Source: Streptomyces sp. CC53 (GTDB lineage Bacteria > Actinomycetota > Actinomycetes > Streptomycetales > Streptomycetaceae). From it: DNA of 64,000 nucleotides. Below are positions 1 through 10,193 of the stretch, piece by piece. How positions within the stretch are numbered: the stretch's first letter is position 1; every line of letters begins with the position of its first letter. Below the pieces are notes generated by a model. The model was given only the letters and a program-made list of their open reading frames with translations, was not told where the DNA came from and did no database searches. Where the stretch lies: contig NZ_MKXB01000220.1 in assembly GCF_001865245.1 (NCBI RefSeq), forward strand, positions 19,105-83,104. The letters are read 5' to 3'. The translations under genes and the position numbers were made by a program.

Positions 1-1
1 C

Positions 2-625
2 CCCGAGGGCAACCCCACGCTCTTCGACGCCATCCAGAAGGCGAAGAAGCAGTCCGTCCCGAACAAGAACATCGACTCCGCGGTCAAGCGCGGCGGCGGC
101 CTTGAGGCCGGCGGCGTCGACTACGAGACGATCATGTACGAGGGCTACGGCCCGAACGGCGTCGCGGTGCTCATCGAGTGCCTCACCGACAACCGCAACC
201 GCGCCGCCTCGGACGTCCGTGTCGCCATGACGCGCAACGGCGGTTCCATGGCCGACCCGGGCTCCGTGTCGTACCTGTTCAACCGCAAGGGCGTCGTGAT
301 CGTCCCCAAGGGCGAGCTGGCCGAGGACGACGTGCTGGGTGCGGTCCTGGACGCGGGTGCCGAGGAGGTCAACGACCTCGGTGAGAACTTCGAGGTGATC
401 AGCGAGGCCACCGACCTGGTCGCGGTCCGCAGCGCCCTCCAGGAAGCCGGGATCGACTACGACTCGGCAGAGTCCAGCTTCGTCCCGACCATGCAGGTCC
501 AGTTGGACGAGGAGGGCGCGAAGAAGATCTTCAAGCTCATCGACGCCCTGGAGGACAGCGACGACGTGCAGAACGTCTTCGCGAACTTCGACGTGGCCGA
601 CGAGGTCATGGCCGCCATCGACTGA
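2..625 (+). CDS. yebC: YebC/PmpR family DNA-binding regulator, 5' truncated by window edge
   Basis: The frame is open from base 2 and ends in TGA at 623-625. It gives about 207 residues of a protein family normally near 250 aa, so only the N-terminal part is missing. The visible start (PEGNPTLFDAI, then KKQSVPNKNID) and the following MYEGYGPNGVAVLIE segment are conserved YebC/TACO1 signatures. The acidic C-terminal part (EDSDDVQNVFANFD) is also typical. Members act as cytosolic transcriptional regulators or as translation factors that help ribosomes through proline stretches. The gene lies directly upstream of ruvCAB, a common bacterial neighbourhood. A strong terminator at 732-774 separates it from ruvC. 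Confidence 0.95.
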   Translation, partial: PEGNPTLFDAIQKAKKQSVPNKNIDSAVKRGGGLEAGGVDYETIMYEGYGPNGVAVLIECLTDNRNRAASDVRVAMTRNGGSMADPGSVSYLFNRKGVVIVPKGELAEDDVLGAVLDAGAEEVNDLGENFEVISEATDLVAVRSALQEAGIDYDSAESSFVPTMQVQLDEEGAKKIFKLIDALEDSDDVQNVFANFDVADEVMAAID

Positions 626-731
626 GGCCGCCGGACCGCGGCGCCCGGCACGGCCGGGGGCGGTCGGCGTCACGCGGCGCCGACCAGCGGAGGCAGACAG
701 GGCCGGCCGACCGGACACGGTCACCGGCGCG

Positions 732-774
732 ACGCGGCGGGCCGACGGGAACACACCCCGTCGGCCCGCCGCGT
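732..774 (+). terminator. Hairpin terminator after yebC
   Basis: A perfect 18-bp inverted repeat (732-749 with 757-774) encloses a 7-nt loop (aacacac). No U-tract follows, as is usual in Streptomyces. A possible ruvC -10 hexamer (TAGCCT, 791-796) follows directly, so the yebC and ruv units appear transcriptionally separate. Confidence 0.8.
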
Positions 775-825
775 TGTCAGTGCCACCCGATAGCCTGCAC
801 GAACAGAAGGACCAGGGAGGCTGAC

Positions 826-1359
826 GTGCGTGTGCTGGGGGTGGACCCGGGCCTGACCCGCTGCGGGATCGGCGTGGTCGAGGGCGTCGCCGGGCGGCCG
901 CTGACCATGCTCGGCGTCGGAGTGGTCCGCACCCCCGCCGACGCCGACACCCCCGACCGCCTCGTCGCCGTCGAACGGGGCATCGAGGAGTGGCTCGACG
1001 CCCACCGGCCCGAACGGGTCGCCGTGGAGCGCGTCTTCAGCCAGCACAACGTCCGCACGGTGATGGGCACCGCCCAGGCAAGCGCGGTCGCCATGCTGTG
1101 TGCCGCCCGCCGCGGCATCCCCGTCGCCCTGCACACCCCCAGCGAGGTCAAGGCCGCCGTCACCGGCACCGGCCGCGCCGACAAGGCACAGGTCGGGGCC
1201 ATGGTGACCCGGCTGCTGCGCCTCGACACGCCACCGAAGCCCGCGGACGCCGCCGACGCCCTCGCCCTCGCCATCTGCCACATCTGGCGGGCCCCCGCAC
1301 AGAACCGCCTCCAGCAGGCGGTCGCCGCGCACCGAGCTCCGAAAGGCCGCACCGCATGA
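826..1359 (+). CDS. ruvC: Crossover junction endodeoxyribonuclease RuvC
   Basis: This is a 177-aa Holliday-junction resolvase that makes symmetric nicks in four-way junctions as part of the RuvABC complex. The RNase H-like acidic tetrad is visible: D7 (VDPGLTRCG), E68 (AVERVF), and D141 and D144 (DAADALALAICH). Full family length. The GTG start at 826 is preceded by an AGGGAGG Shine-Dalgarno sequence (about 814-820). The stop overlaps the ruvA start in an ATGA junction, so the two are probably translationally coupled. Confidence 0.97.
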   Translation: MRVLGVDPGLTRCGIGVVEGVAGRPLTMLGVGVVRTPADADTPDRLVAVERGIEEWLDAHRPERVAVERVFSQHNVRTVMGTAQASAVAMLCAARRGIPVALHTPSEVKAAVTGTGRADKAQVGAMVTRLLRLDTPPKPADAADALALAICHIWRAPAQNRLQQAVAAHRAPKGRTA

Positions 1360-1976
1360 TCGCCTTCGTGAAGGGCCAGGTCGCCGCCCTCGCCCCCACC
1401 GCCGCCGTGGTCGAGGTCGGCGGCGTCGGCATGGCCGTCCAGTGCACCCCGAACACCCTCGCCCGCCTGACGGTGGGTCAGCAGGCCGTGCTGCACACCT
1501 CCCTGGTGGTGCGTGAGGACTCCCTCACCCTGTACGGCTTCGCGGACGACGACGAGCGACAGGCCTTCGAACTCCTCCAGACCGCCAGCGGCGTCGGCCC
1601 GCGCCTCGCCCAGGCGATGCTCGCCGTGCACAGCCCGGACGCCCTGCGCGTCGCGGTCGCGTCAGGCGACGAGAAGGCGCTGACCGCCGTGCCCGGCATC
1701 GGCAAGAAGGGCGCGCAGAAACTCCTGCTGGAACTGAAGGACCGGCTCGGGTCCCCCCTCGGCACCCCCGTCGGCACGGCGGGCACCCCGGTCGCCACCG
1801 CGCCGCCGCCCTGGCGCGACCAGCTGCACGCCGCTCTGGTCGGCCTCGGCTACGCGCCGCGCGAAGCGGAGGAAGCAGTCGTCGCGGTGGCGCCGCAGGC
1901 CGAGGCGGAGGGCGGCGCACCGCAGGTCGGCCAGCTCCTCAAGGCGGCGCTGCAGACCCTCAACCGGGCCCGCTGA
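1356..1976 (+). CDS. ruvA: Holliday junction branch migration protein RuvA
   Basis: A 206-aa protein, the usual length. The N-terminal OB-fold starts MIAFVKGQ. Tandem helix-hairpin-helix motifs are visible (TASGVGPRLAQAML and AVPGIGKKGAQKLLLELKDRL). A Pro/Ala-rich linker leads to the C-terminal domain III that contacts RuvB (WRDQLHAALVGLGYAPREAEEAV). RuvA binds four-way junctions and loads the RuvB motor. The ATG overlaps the ruvC stop by 4 bases; ruvB follows after 49 bp. Confidence 0.97.
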   Translation: MIAFVKGQVAALAPTAAVVEVGGVGMAVQCTPNTLARLTVGQQAVLHTSLVVREDSLTLYGFADDDERQAFELLQTASGVGPRLAQAMLAVHSPDALRVAVASGDEKALTAVPGIGKKGAQKLLLELKDRLGSPLGTPVGTAGTPVATAPPPWRDQLHAALVGLGYAPREAEEAVVAVAPQAEAEGGAPQVGQLLKAALQTLNRAR

Positions 1977-2025
1977 GCCGCCCGCCCCCGCACCACCCCG
2001 CCCCGCCACTGCGAGGAGAACTTCC

Positions 2026-3108
2026 GTGAACTGGGACGACACGACCGCCACCGAGGGGTCCGTCGGCCCCGCCGCCGACCGGCTGGTGGGCTCTGTCGCC
2101 GACGGTGAGGACCAGGCCGTCGAGGCCGCACTGCGCCCCAAGGACCTGGACGAGTTCATCGGCCAGGAGAAGGTGCGCGAGCAGCTCGACCTCGTCCTCA
2201 AGGCAGCTCGCGCCCGCGGCGCCACCGCCGACCACGTGCTGCTCTCCGGCGCCCCGGGCCTCGGGAAGACCACCCTCTCCATGATCATCGCCGCGGAGAT
2301 GGGCGCTCCCATCCGGATCACCTCCGGCCCCGCCATCCAGCACGCCGGCGACCTCGCCGCGATCCTCTCCTCCCTCCAGGAGGGCGAGGTGCTGTTCCTG
2401 GACGAGATCCACCGCATGTCCCGGCCCGCCGAGGAGATGCTGTACATGGCGATGGAGGACTTCCGCGTCGACGTCATCGTCGGCAAGGGCCCCGGCGCCA
2501 CCGCCATCCCCCTCGAACTGCCGCCGTTCACCCTGGTCGGCGCCACCACGCGGGCCGGTCTGCTGCCGCCGCCGCTGCGTGACCGCTTCGGCTTCACCGC
2601 CCACATGGAGTTCTACACGCCACCCGAGCTGGAGCGGGTCATCCACCGCTCCGCCCGGCTCCTCGACGTCGAGATCGGGACCGAGGGCGCCGCGGAGATC
2701 GCCGGGCGCTCCCGCGGCACCCCCCGCATCGCGAACCGGCTGCTGCGCCGCGTCCGCGACTACGCCCAGGTCAAGGCCGACGGGGTGATCACCCGCGAGG
2801 TCGCCGCGACCGCCCTCGCCGTGTACGAGGTCGACGGTCGCGGCCTCGACCGGCTCGACCGAGCCGTCCTGGAGGCCCTGCTCAAGCTGTTCGGCGGAGG
2901 GCCCGTCGGCCTGTCCACCCTGGCCGTCGCCGTGGGGGAGGAGCGCGAGACGGTCGAGGAGGTCGCAGAGCCCTTCCTCGTACGGGAGGGGCTGCTGGCC
3001 CGCACGCCCCGGGGCCGCGTCGCCACCCCCGCCGCCTGGGCCCACCTGGGACTCGTGCCCCCGCAGGGCCAGGCGCCCGGCGGTCAGCAGGGACTGTTCG
3101 GAGCGTGA
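2026..3108 (+). CDS. ruvB: Holliday junction branch migration DNA helicase RuvB
   Basis: A 360-aa AAA+ ATPase that drives branch migration as a hexameric ring on RuvA. Walker A (GAPGLGKTTL) and Walker B (LFLDEIHR), sensor 1 (VGATTRAG) and the arginine finger region (LRDRFGF) are all present. A winged-helix C-terminal domain follows (GPVGLSTLAVAVGEERETVEEV). The GTG start at 2026 has a GAGGAGA ribosome site about 7 bases upstream. The C-terminal QAPGGQQGLF tail is low complexity. Confidence 0.97.
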   Translation: MNWDDTTATEGSVGPAADRLVGSVADGEDQAVEAALRPKDLDEFIGQEKVREQLDLVLKAARARGATADHVLLSGAPGLGKTTLSMIIAAEMGAPIRITSGPAIQHAGDLAAILSSLQEGEVLFLDEIHRMSRPAEEMLYMAMEDFRVDVIVGKGPGATAIPLELPPFTLVGATTRAGLLPPPLRDRFGFTAHMEFYTPPELERVIHRSARLLDVEIGTEGAAEIAGRSRGTPRIANRLLRRVRDYAQVKADGVITREVAATALAVYEVDGRGLDRLDRAVLEALLKLFGGGPVGLSTLAVAVGEERETVEEVAEPFLVREGLLARTPRGRVATPAAWAHLGLVPPQGQAPGGQQGLFGA

Positions 3109-3204
3109 CGGCCGGCCCGCGCCGGGACGGGGTGACCGGAGCGTGACCCTCATGTGACGGCGCGGACGCTCGCCCGGTCGGGAACCGTGGTGCGATGCTG
3201 GGCG

Positions 3205-3234
3205 TTGTTCCATCGATGCGGACTCGCCTAGACT
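3205..3234 (+). promoter_or_regulatory. Predicted sigma-HrdB-type promoter for yajC-secDF
   Basis: TTGTTC (3205-3210), an 18-bp spacer and TAGACT (3229-3234) fit the Streptomyces housekeeping consensus (TTGACN, TAGRRT). It lies in the 213-bp ruvB-yajC gap, so the Sec genes probably have their own promoter. Confidence 0.55.
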
Positions 3235-3321
3235 CCGCCGATGCCGCCCTTTCAGGTCGGCGTGCCCACCCCCGTAGACCAGGCCGCTCACCAGCGCGGT
3301 CGTGCGAAGGAAATCCGTCCC

Positions 3322-3807
3322 GTGGACAATCTCGTCACCCTTCTCCCCTTCATCGTGCTGATCGGGGCCATGTTCCTGATGACCCGCTCTGCGAAGAGGA
3401 AGCAGCAGCAGGCGGTGGAGATGCGCAACAGCATGCAGCCCGGAACCGGTGTGCGGACCATCGGGGGGATGTACGCCACCGTCAAGGAGGTCGGCGACGA
3501 CACGGTCCTCCTCGAAGTCGCCCCCGGCGTCCACGCCGTCTTCGCCAAGAACGCGATCGGCGCGGTCCTCGACGACGAGGAGTACAACCGCATCGTCCAC
3601 GGCGAGACGGACTCGGCCACCGGCGGTGACCTGAGCACCGACGACCTGCCCGCCGTGCCGGACGACGCCTCCTCGCTGATCGAGTCCTCCGACGACGCCG
3701 AGACCAAGGACGACGCCAAGCCGGACCTGACGAAGAAGGCGGACGCCGACGAGGCCGACGCAGCGCGCAAGGACGGCAAGGGCGACGGCGGGACCGACGC
3801 GAAGTAG
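3322..3807 (+). CDS. yajC: Preprotein translocase subunit YajC
   Basis: A 161-aa single-span membrane protein associated with SecDF. One N-terminal transmembrane helix (about residues 5-20, LVTLLPFIVLIGAMFLM) is followed by the basic RSAKRKQQQ and the family core (PGTGVRTIGGMYATVKEV, then EVAPGVHAVFAKNAIG). A long acidic, Lys/Asp-rich C-terminal tail follows. GTG at 3322 is chosen because GAAGGA lies about 10 bases upstream and it places the membrane helix at the N-terminus. An upstream ATG at 3241 would add 27 uncharacteristic residues. Confidence 0.92.
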   Translation: MDNLVTLLPFIVLIGAMFLMTRSAKRKQQQAVEMRNSMQPGTGVRTIGGMYATVKEVGDDTVLLEVAPGVHAVFAKNAIGAVLDDEEYNRIVHGETDSATGGDLSTDDLPAVPDDASSLIESSDDAETKDDAKPDLTKKADADEADAARKDGKGDGGTDAK

Positions 3808-3815
3808 GCGCGGAC

Positions 3816-3849
3816 GGGGACCCGGGGCGCCAGGGCGCCCCGGGTCCCC
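3816..3849 (+). terminator. Hairpin between yajC and secD
   Basis: A perfect 15-bp GC-only-type stem (3816-3830 with 3835-3849) with a 4-nt loop lies inside the yajC-secD gap. It may partly terminate transcription or protect mRNA ends, which would set different yajC and secDF levels. Confidence 0.65.
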
Positions 3850-3954
3850 CTGATCGCGTCCACATCTGCAGCTGCGGGGGCAGGTCCCCACACACACTTC
3901 GTGGCCGCCCCGCGCACACCGGCGCGGGGCGGTTGGACAGGGAGAAACGACAAG

Positions 3955-5763
3955 GTGGCAGCACCGAAGAAGGGCAGAAGGCCGTCGGGGGGCCAGGGGA
4001 GGCCAGGGCGCGTCCTGGTCCTGATCCTGATCGCGATGGTCGCGCTGACCGGCGGCATGTTCTGGTCCGGTCACACCACGCCGCGGCTGGGCATCGACCT
4101 CGCCGGCGGTACGACGATCACGCTGAAGGCCGAGGCCGAGCCCGGCAAGGAAAGCGCCGTCAACGAGACCAACATGAACACGGCGGTCGGCATCATCGAG
4201 CGCCGCGTCAACGGTCTGGGTGTTCAGGAAGCCGAGGTCCAGACCCAGGGCCGCGAGAACATCATCGTGAACATCCCCAAGGGGACGGACCAGGAGCAGG
4301 CGCGCCAGCAGGTGGGCACCACCGCGCAGCTCTACTTCCGCCCCGTCCTGGCGGTCGCCCTCAGCGAGCCCGAGGCCCCGAAGCCCTCCGGCAGCGGCTC
4401 TCCCAGCCCCTCCACCAGCGGTTCTCCCAGCCCGTCCGCGAGTGGTTCCCCGAGCGCCTCGTCGCCTGACGAGGGCGCGAAGAAGGACGAGTCCGCCGCG
4501 CCCTCGGCCGGTGCCACCACCCAGGGCCGCGCCGTCACGGACGCGCTGGCGAAGGCGCCCAGCCCCAGCGCGTCCGCGGGCGCGCCCAGCCCCAGCGCGT
4601 CGGCGCCCCAGCTGCCCGCCCCCGCGGTCTCCCCGAGCGCCGACCCCACCGCCGACGCCGCCCTCCAGGCCCGGTTCGCCGAGCTGAAGTGCACCGACGA
4701 GAGGCAGCGTGTCGAGGCGGGCAAGGGCGTCAAGCCCGAGCAGCCGATCGTGGCCTGCGGCCAGACCCCGCAGGGCCTGTGGGAGAAGTACCTCCTCGGC
4801 CCGGCCGAGGTGGACGGCAAGGACGTCGACGACGCCCAGGGCGTCCTCGACCCGACCCGCGGCCAGTGGATCGTGCAGCTGGAGTTCAGCGGCGCCGGCA
4901 GCAAGAAGTTCGCCGACACCACGACCAAGCTGGCCAGTCAGGGCGACCCGAACAACCGGTTCGCGATCGTCCTCGACGGCGAGGTGGTCTCCGCGCCGTC
5001 CGTGGACCAGCCGATCACCGGCGGCCAGGCGGAGATCTCCGGCAGCTTCAACCAGAAGAGCGCCCAGGACCTCGGCAACATCCTGTCCTACGGCGCCCTG
5101 CCCCTCACCTTCCACGAGCAGTCCGTCGACACGGTGACGCCCGCGCTCGGCAGCGAGCAGCTGCGGGCCGGTCTCATCGCGGGCGCCATCGGCCTCGCGC
5201 TGGTCATCATCTACCTGCTGGTCTACTACCGGGGCCTGTCCCTGGTGGCCATCGCCTCGCTGGGCGTGTCCGCGGTCCTCACCTACACGATCATGGCGCT
5301 GCTCGGCCCGGCCATCGGGTTCGCGCTGAACCTGCCCGCGGTCTGCGGCGCCATCGTCGCCATCGGCATCACCGCGGACTCCTTCATCGTGTACTTCGAG
5401 CGCATCCGCGACGAGATCCGCGAGGGCCGCACCCTGCGCCCCGCCGTCGAGCGGGCCTGGCCGCGCGCCCGGCGCACGATCCTGGTCTCCGACTTCGTGT
5501 CGTTCCTGGCCGCCGCGGTGCTGTTCGTGGTCACCGTCGGCAAGGTGCAGGGCTTCGCCTTCACCCTCGGTCTGACCACGGCCCTGGACGTCGTCGTGGT
5601 GTTCTTCTTCACCAAGCCGCTCATGACGCTCCTGGCCCGCGGCAAGTTCTTCGGCGGACAGCACCCGTGGTCCGGCCTCGACCCGAAGCGGCTCGGCGCC
5701 CAGCCGCCGCTGCGGCGCACCCGCCGCCCCGTGTCCGTCACGACCGAACCGAAGGAGGCGTGA
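3955..5763 (+). CDS. secD: Protein translocase subunit SecD
   Basis: A 602-aa RND-type membrane protein that uses proton motive force to assist late Sec export. TM1 lies near residues 19-37. The periplasmic P1 domain begins with GIDLAGGTTI. Five further TM segments fill the last 200 residues, with the conserved GITADSFIVYFERIRDEI and YGALPLTFHEQSVDTVTPALG segments. A Ser/Pro/Ala tandem-repeat insertion (GSPSPSTSGSPSPSASGSP and related, roughly residues 144-225) interrupts P1. GTG at 3955 follows AGGGAGAAACGACAAG; the longer ORF from 3901 lacks such support. One base separates it from secF. Confidence 0.95.
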   Translation: MAAPKKGRRPSGGQGRPGRVLVLILIAMVALTGGMFWSGHTTPRLGIDLAGGTTITLKAEAEPGKESAVNETNMNTAVGIIERRVNGLGVQEAEVQTQGRENIIVNIPKGTDQEQARQQVGTTAQLYFRPVLAVALSEPEAPKPSGSGSPSPSTSGSPSPSASGSPSASSPDEGAKKDESAAPSAGATTQGRAVTDALAKAPSPSASAGAPSPSASAPQLPAPAVSPSADPTADAALQARFAELKCTDERQRVEAGKGVKPEQPIVACGQTPQGLWEKYLLGPAEVDGKDVDDAQGVLDPTRGQWIVQLEFSGAGSKKFADTTTKLASQGDPNNRFAIVLDGEVVSAPSVDQPITGGQAEISGSFNQKSAQDLGNILSYGALPLTFHEQSVDTVTPALGSEQLRAGLIAGAIGLALVIIYLLVYYRGLSLVAIASLGVSAVLTYTIMALLGPAIGFALNLPAVCGAIVAIGITADSFIVYFERIRDEIREGRTLRPAVERAWPRARRTILVSDFVSFLAAAVLFVVTVGKVQGFAFTLGLTTALDVVVVFFFTKPLMTLLARGKFFGGQHPWSGLDPKRLGAQPPLRRTRRPVSVTTEPKEA

Positions 5764-5764
5764 G

Positions 5765-6853
5765 ATGTCGCGACTCGGAAATCTCGGCGCCCGTCTCTAC
5801 CGCGGTGAGGTCGGCTACGACTTCGTCGCCAAGCGCAAGCTGTGGTACGGCGTCTCGATCCTGATCACCATCACCGCCATCGTCGCCCTCGGCGTGCGCG
5901 GCCTGAACATGGGCATCGAGTTCCGGGGCGGCGCGGTCTTCACGACCCCGTCCACCCCGGTCTCCGTCGCCCAGGCGCAGGAGATCACGGAGGAGGCCGC
6001 CGGGCACGGCAGCATCGTCCAGAAGCTCGGCAACGGCACCATGCGCATCCAGGTCTCCGACCTGGACACCCAGCGGGCCAACGAGATCAAGGGCGAGATC
6101 GCCGAGGGCCTCGGCGTCTCCGAGAAGAGCATCACCGCCGAGCTGGTCGGCCCCAGCTGGGGCAAGCAGATCGCCAACAAGGCATGGACCGGCCTCGGGG
6201 TCTTCATGATCCTCGTGGTGATCTACCTGGCGATCGCCTTCGAGTGGCGCATGGCGCTCGCCGCGCTCATCGCCCTCGTCCACGACCTCACCATCACCGT
6301 CGGCGTGTACTCCCTCGTCGGGTTCGAGGTCACCCCCGGCACCGTGATCGGTCTGCTGACCATCCTCGGCTACTCCCTCTACGACACCGTCGTCGTCTTC
6401 GACGGGCTCAAGGAGGGGTCGAAGGACATCACCAAGCAGACCCGCTACACCTACAGCGAGATGGCGAACCGGAGCCTCAACGGCACCCTGGTCCGTTCCA
6501 TCAACACCACCGTCGTGGCGCTGCTGCCGGTGGCCGGCCTGCTCTTCATCGGCGGCGGCTTCCTCGGCGCGGGCATGCTCAACGACATCTCCCTGTCGCT
6601 GTTCGTCGGCCTCGCCGCCGGCGCGTACTCGTCGATCTTCATCGCCACCCCGCTCGTCGCGGACTTCAAGGAGCGCGACCCGCAGATGAAGGCCCTGCGC
6701 AAGCGCGTCCTCGCCAAGCGGGCCGCGGGCGCCGCCAAGGACAACGACGAGCAGGGCGGTGCCGACGGCGGCGAGCTGCCCGAGGGCGCCGCCACCGCGC
6801 TCGCCGGCCAGCGCGCCCGCCGCGGCGGACGCCCCACCGGGAGCCGTGGATGA
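5765..6853 (+). CDS. secF: Protein translocase subunit SecF
   Basis: A 362-aa partner of SecD with the same 6-TM RND-like topology. TM1 is near residues 27-47. The GIEFRGGAVFTT motif, the VGPSWGKQIANKAW motif before TM2, and the TILGYSLYDTVVVFDGLKE motif (equivalent to the SecF D6 region) are conserved. A C-terminal Arg-rich hydrophilic tail ends the protein. The ATG start lies one base after the secD stop and the TGA overlaps the apt start (ATGA), so secD-secF-apt are coupled. Confidence 0.96.
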   Translation: MSRLGNLGARLYRGEVGYDFVAKRKLWYGVSILITITAIVALGVRGLNMGIEFRGGAVFTTPSTPVSVAQAQEITEEAAGHGSIVQKLGNGTMRIQVSDLDTQRANEIKGEIAEGLGVSEKSITAELVGPSWGKQIANKAWTGLGVFMILVVIYLAIAFEWRMALAALIALVHDLTITVGVYSLVGFEVTPGTVIGLLTILGYSLYDTVVVFDGLKEGSKDITKQTRYTYSEMANRSLNGTLVRSINTTVVALLPVAGLLFIGGGFLGAGMLNDISLSLFVGLAAGAYSSIFIATPLVADFKERDPQMKALRKRVLAKRAAGAAKDNDEQGGADGGELPEGAATALAGQRARRGGRPTGSRG

Positions 6854-7392
6854 CGACCGCCACCCGCGACCTGCTGCTCAGCCGGATCCGCGACATCCCC
6901 GACCACCCCAAGCCCGGCGTCATGTTCAAGGACATCACGCCGCTGCTCGCGGACCCGGTCGCCTTCGCCGCCCTCACCGGCGCCTTCGCCGAGCTGTGCA
7001 CCCGGTACGGCGCCACGAAGATCGTCGGTCTGGAGGCGCGCGGCTTCATCCTCGCCGCCCCCGTGGCCGTCACCGCCCAGGTCGGGTTCGTGCCGGTCCG
7101 CAAGGCGGGCAAGCTCCCGGGAGCCACGCTCCGGCAGGCGTACGAGCTGGAGTACGGGACCGCCGAGATCGAGGTCCACGCCGAGGACCTGGCCACGGGC
7201 GACCGCGTCCTCGTCATCGACGACGTCCTCGCCACCGGCGGCACGGCGGAGGCGTCTCTGGAACTCATCCGGCGGGCCGGCGCCGACGTCGCCGGCGTAG
7301 CCGTCCTGATGGAGCTGGGCTTCCTCGCCGGCCGCAGCCGACTGGAGCCCGCGCTCCGCGGGGCGCCCCTGGAGGCGCTGATCACCGTCTGA
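6850..7392 (+). CDS. apt: Adenine phosphoribosyltransferase
   Basis: A 180-aa purine-salvage enzyme (adenine + PRPP to AMP). The PRPP loop VLVIDDVLATGGTA, the GLEARGFILAAPVA segment and the KPGVMFKDITPLL N-terminus are characteristic. It starts at ATG 6850, overlapping secF by 4 bases. secDF-apt-rel is a recurring actinobacterial order. A strong hairpin at 7425-7466 ends the unit. Confidence 0.96.
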   Translation: MTTATRDLLLSRIRDIPDHPKPGVMFKDITPLLADPVAFAALTGAFAELCTRYGATKIVGLEARGFILAAPVAVTAQVGFVPVRKAGKLPGATLRQAYELEYGTAEIEVHAEDLATGDRVLVIDDVLATGGTAEASLELIRRAGADVAGVAVLMELGFLAGRSRLEPALRGAPLEALITV

Positions 7393-7424
7393 CACCACCG
7401 CGGCCGCTCACCCGGCCGACGGGC

Positions 7425-7466
7425 CACGGGACGGGCATCCGGGAATCCCCGGGTGCCCGTCCCGTG
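7425..7466 (+). terminator. Strong hairpin terminator between apt and rel
   Basis: A 13-bp perfect outer stem (7425-7437 with 7454-7466) continues inward through about six further pairs including one G-U. It separates the apt operon from rel. Confidence 0.85.
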
Positions 7467-7565
7467 TTGTCGGGGGACCCGCCCGGGGCGAGAGGGGCGC
7501 CCGGGGTCGATACCATGGGATTTCCGGGACTCACCGGGGGACCCGGACCCGCACGAGGAGCGCCC

Positions 7566-10103
<2,538 letters not shown>

Positions 10104-10108
10104 CGGCG

Positions 10109-10143
10109 ACGGGCGGGCCGGACGACACGTCCGACCCGCCCGT
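10109..10143 (+). terminator. Terminator downstream of rel
   Basis: A 9-bp outer stem (10109-10117 with 10135-10143) and an inner CGGAC/GTCCG stem separated by a bulge lie directly after the rel stop. Confidence 0.7.
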
Positions 10144-10156
10144 GGCACGCCGCGTA

Positions 10157-10184
10157 CCGGGGGCTCCGGTGGTGGAGCCCCCGG
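10157..10184. terminator. Bidirectional hairpin between convergent rel and DUF349 genes
   Basis: A perfect 11-bp inverted repeat (10157-10167 with 10174-10184) with a 6-nt loop sits just before the end of the minus-strand gene, so it can stop transcription from both sides. Confidence 0.75.
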
Positions 10185-10193
10185 CGCAACCGC

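Noticed and set aside
2026..2100. SOS regulation of ruvB
   Set aside because: No LexA box was seen before ruvC, ruvA or ruvB.
1960..5664. A 1234-codon minus-strand open frame across ruvB-yajC-secD
   Set aside because: It is antisense to well-identified genes, has no domain or ribosome site, and such shadows are expected in high-GC DNA because of third-position bias.
7515..7565. ATG at 7515 as the start of rel
   Set aside because: It gives a Gly/Pro-rich N-terminus and no good ribosome site at proper spacing; TTG 7566 has GAGGAG directly upstream. Not fully excluded.
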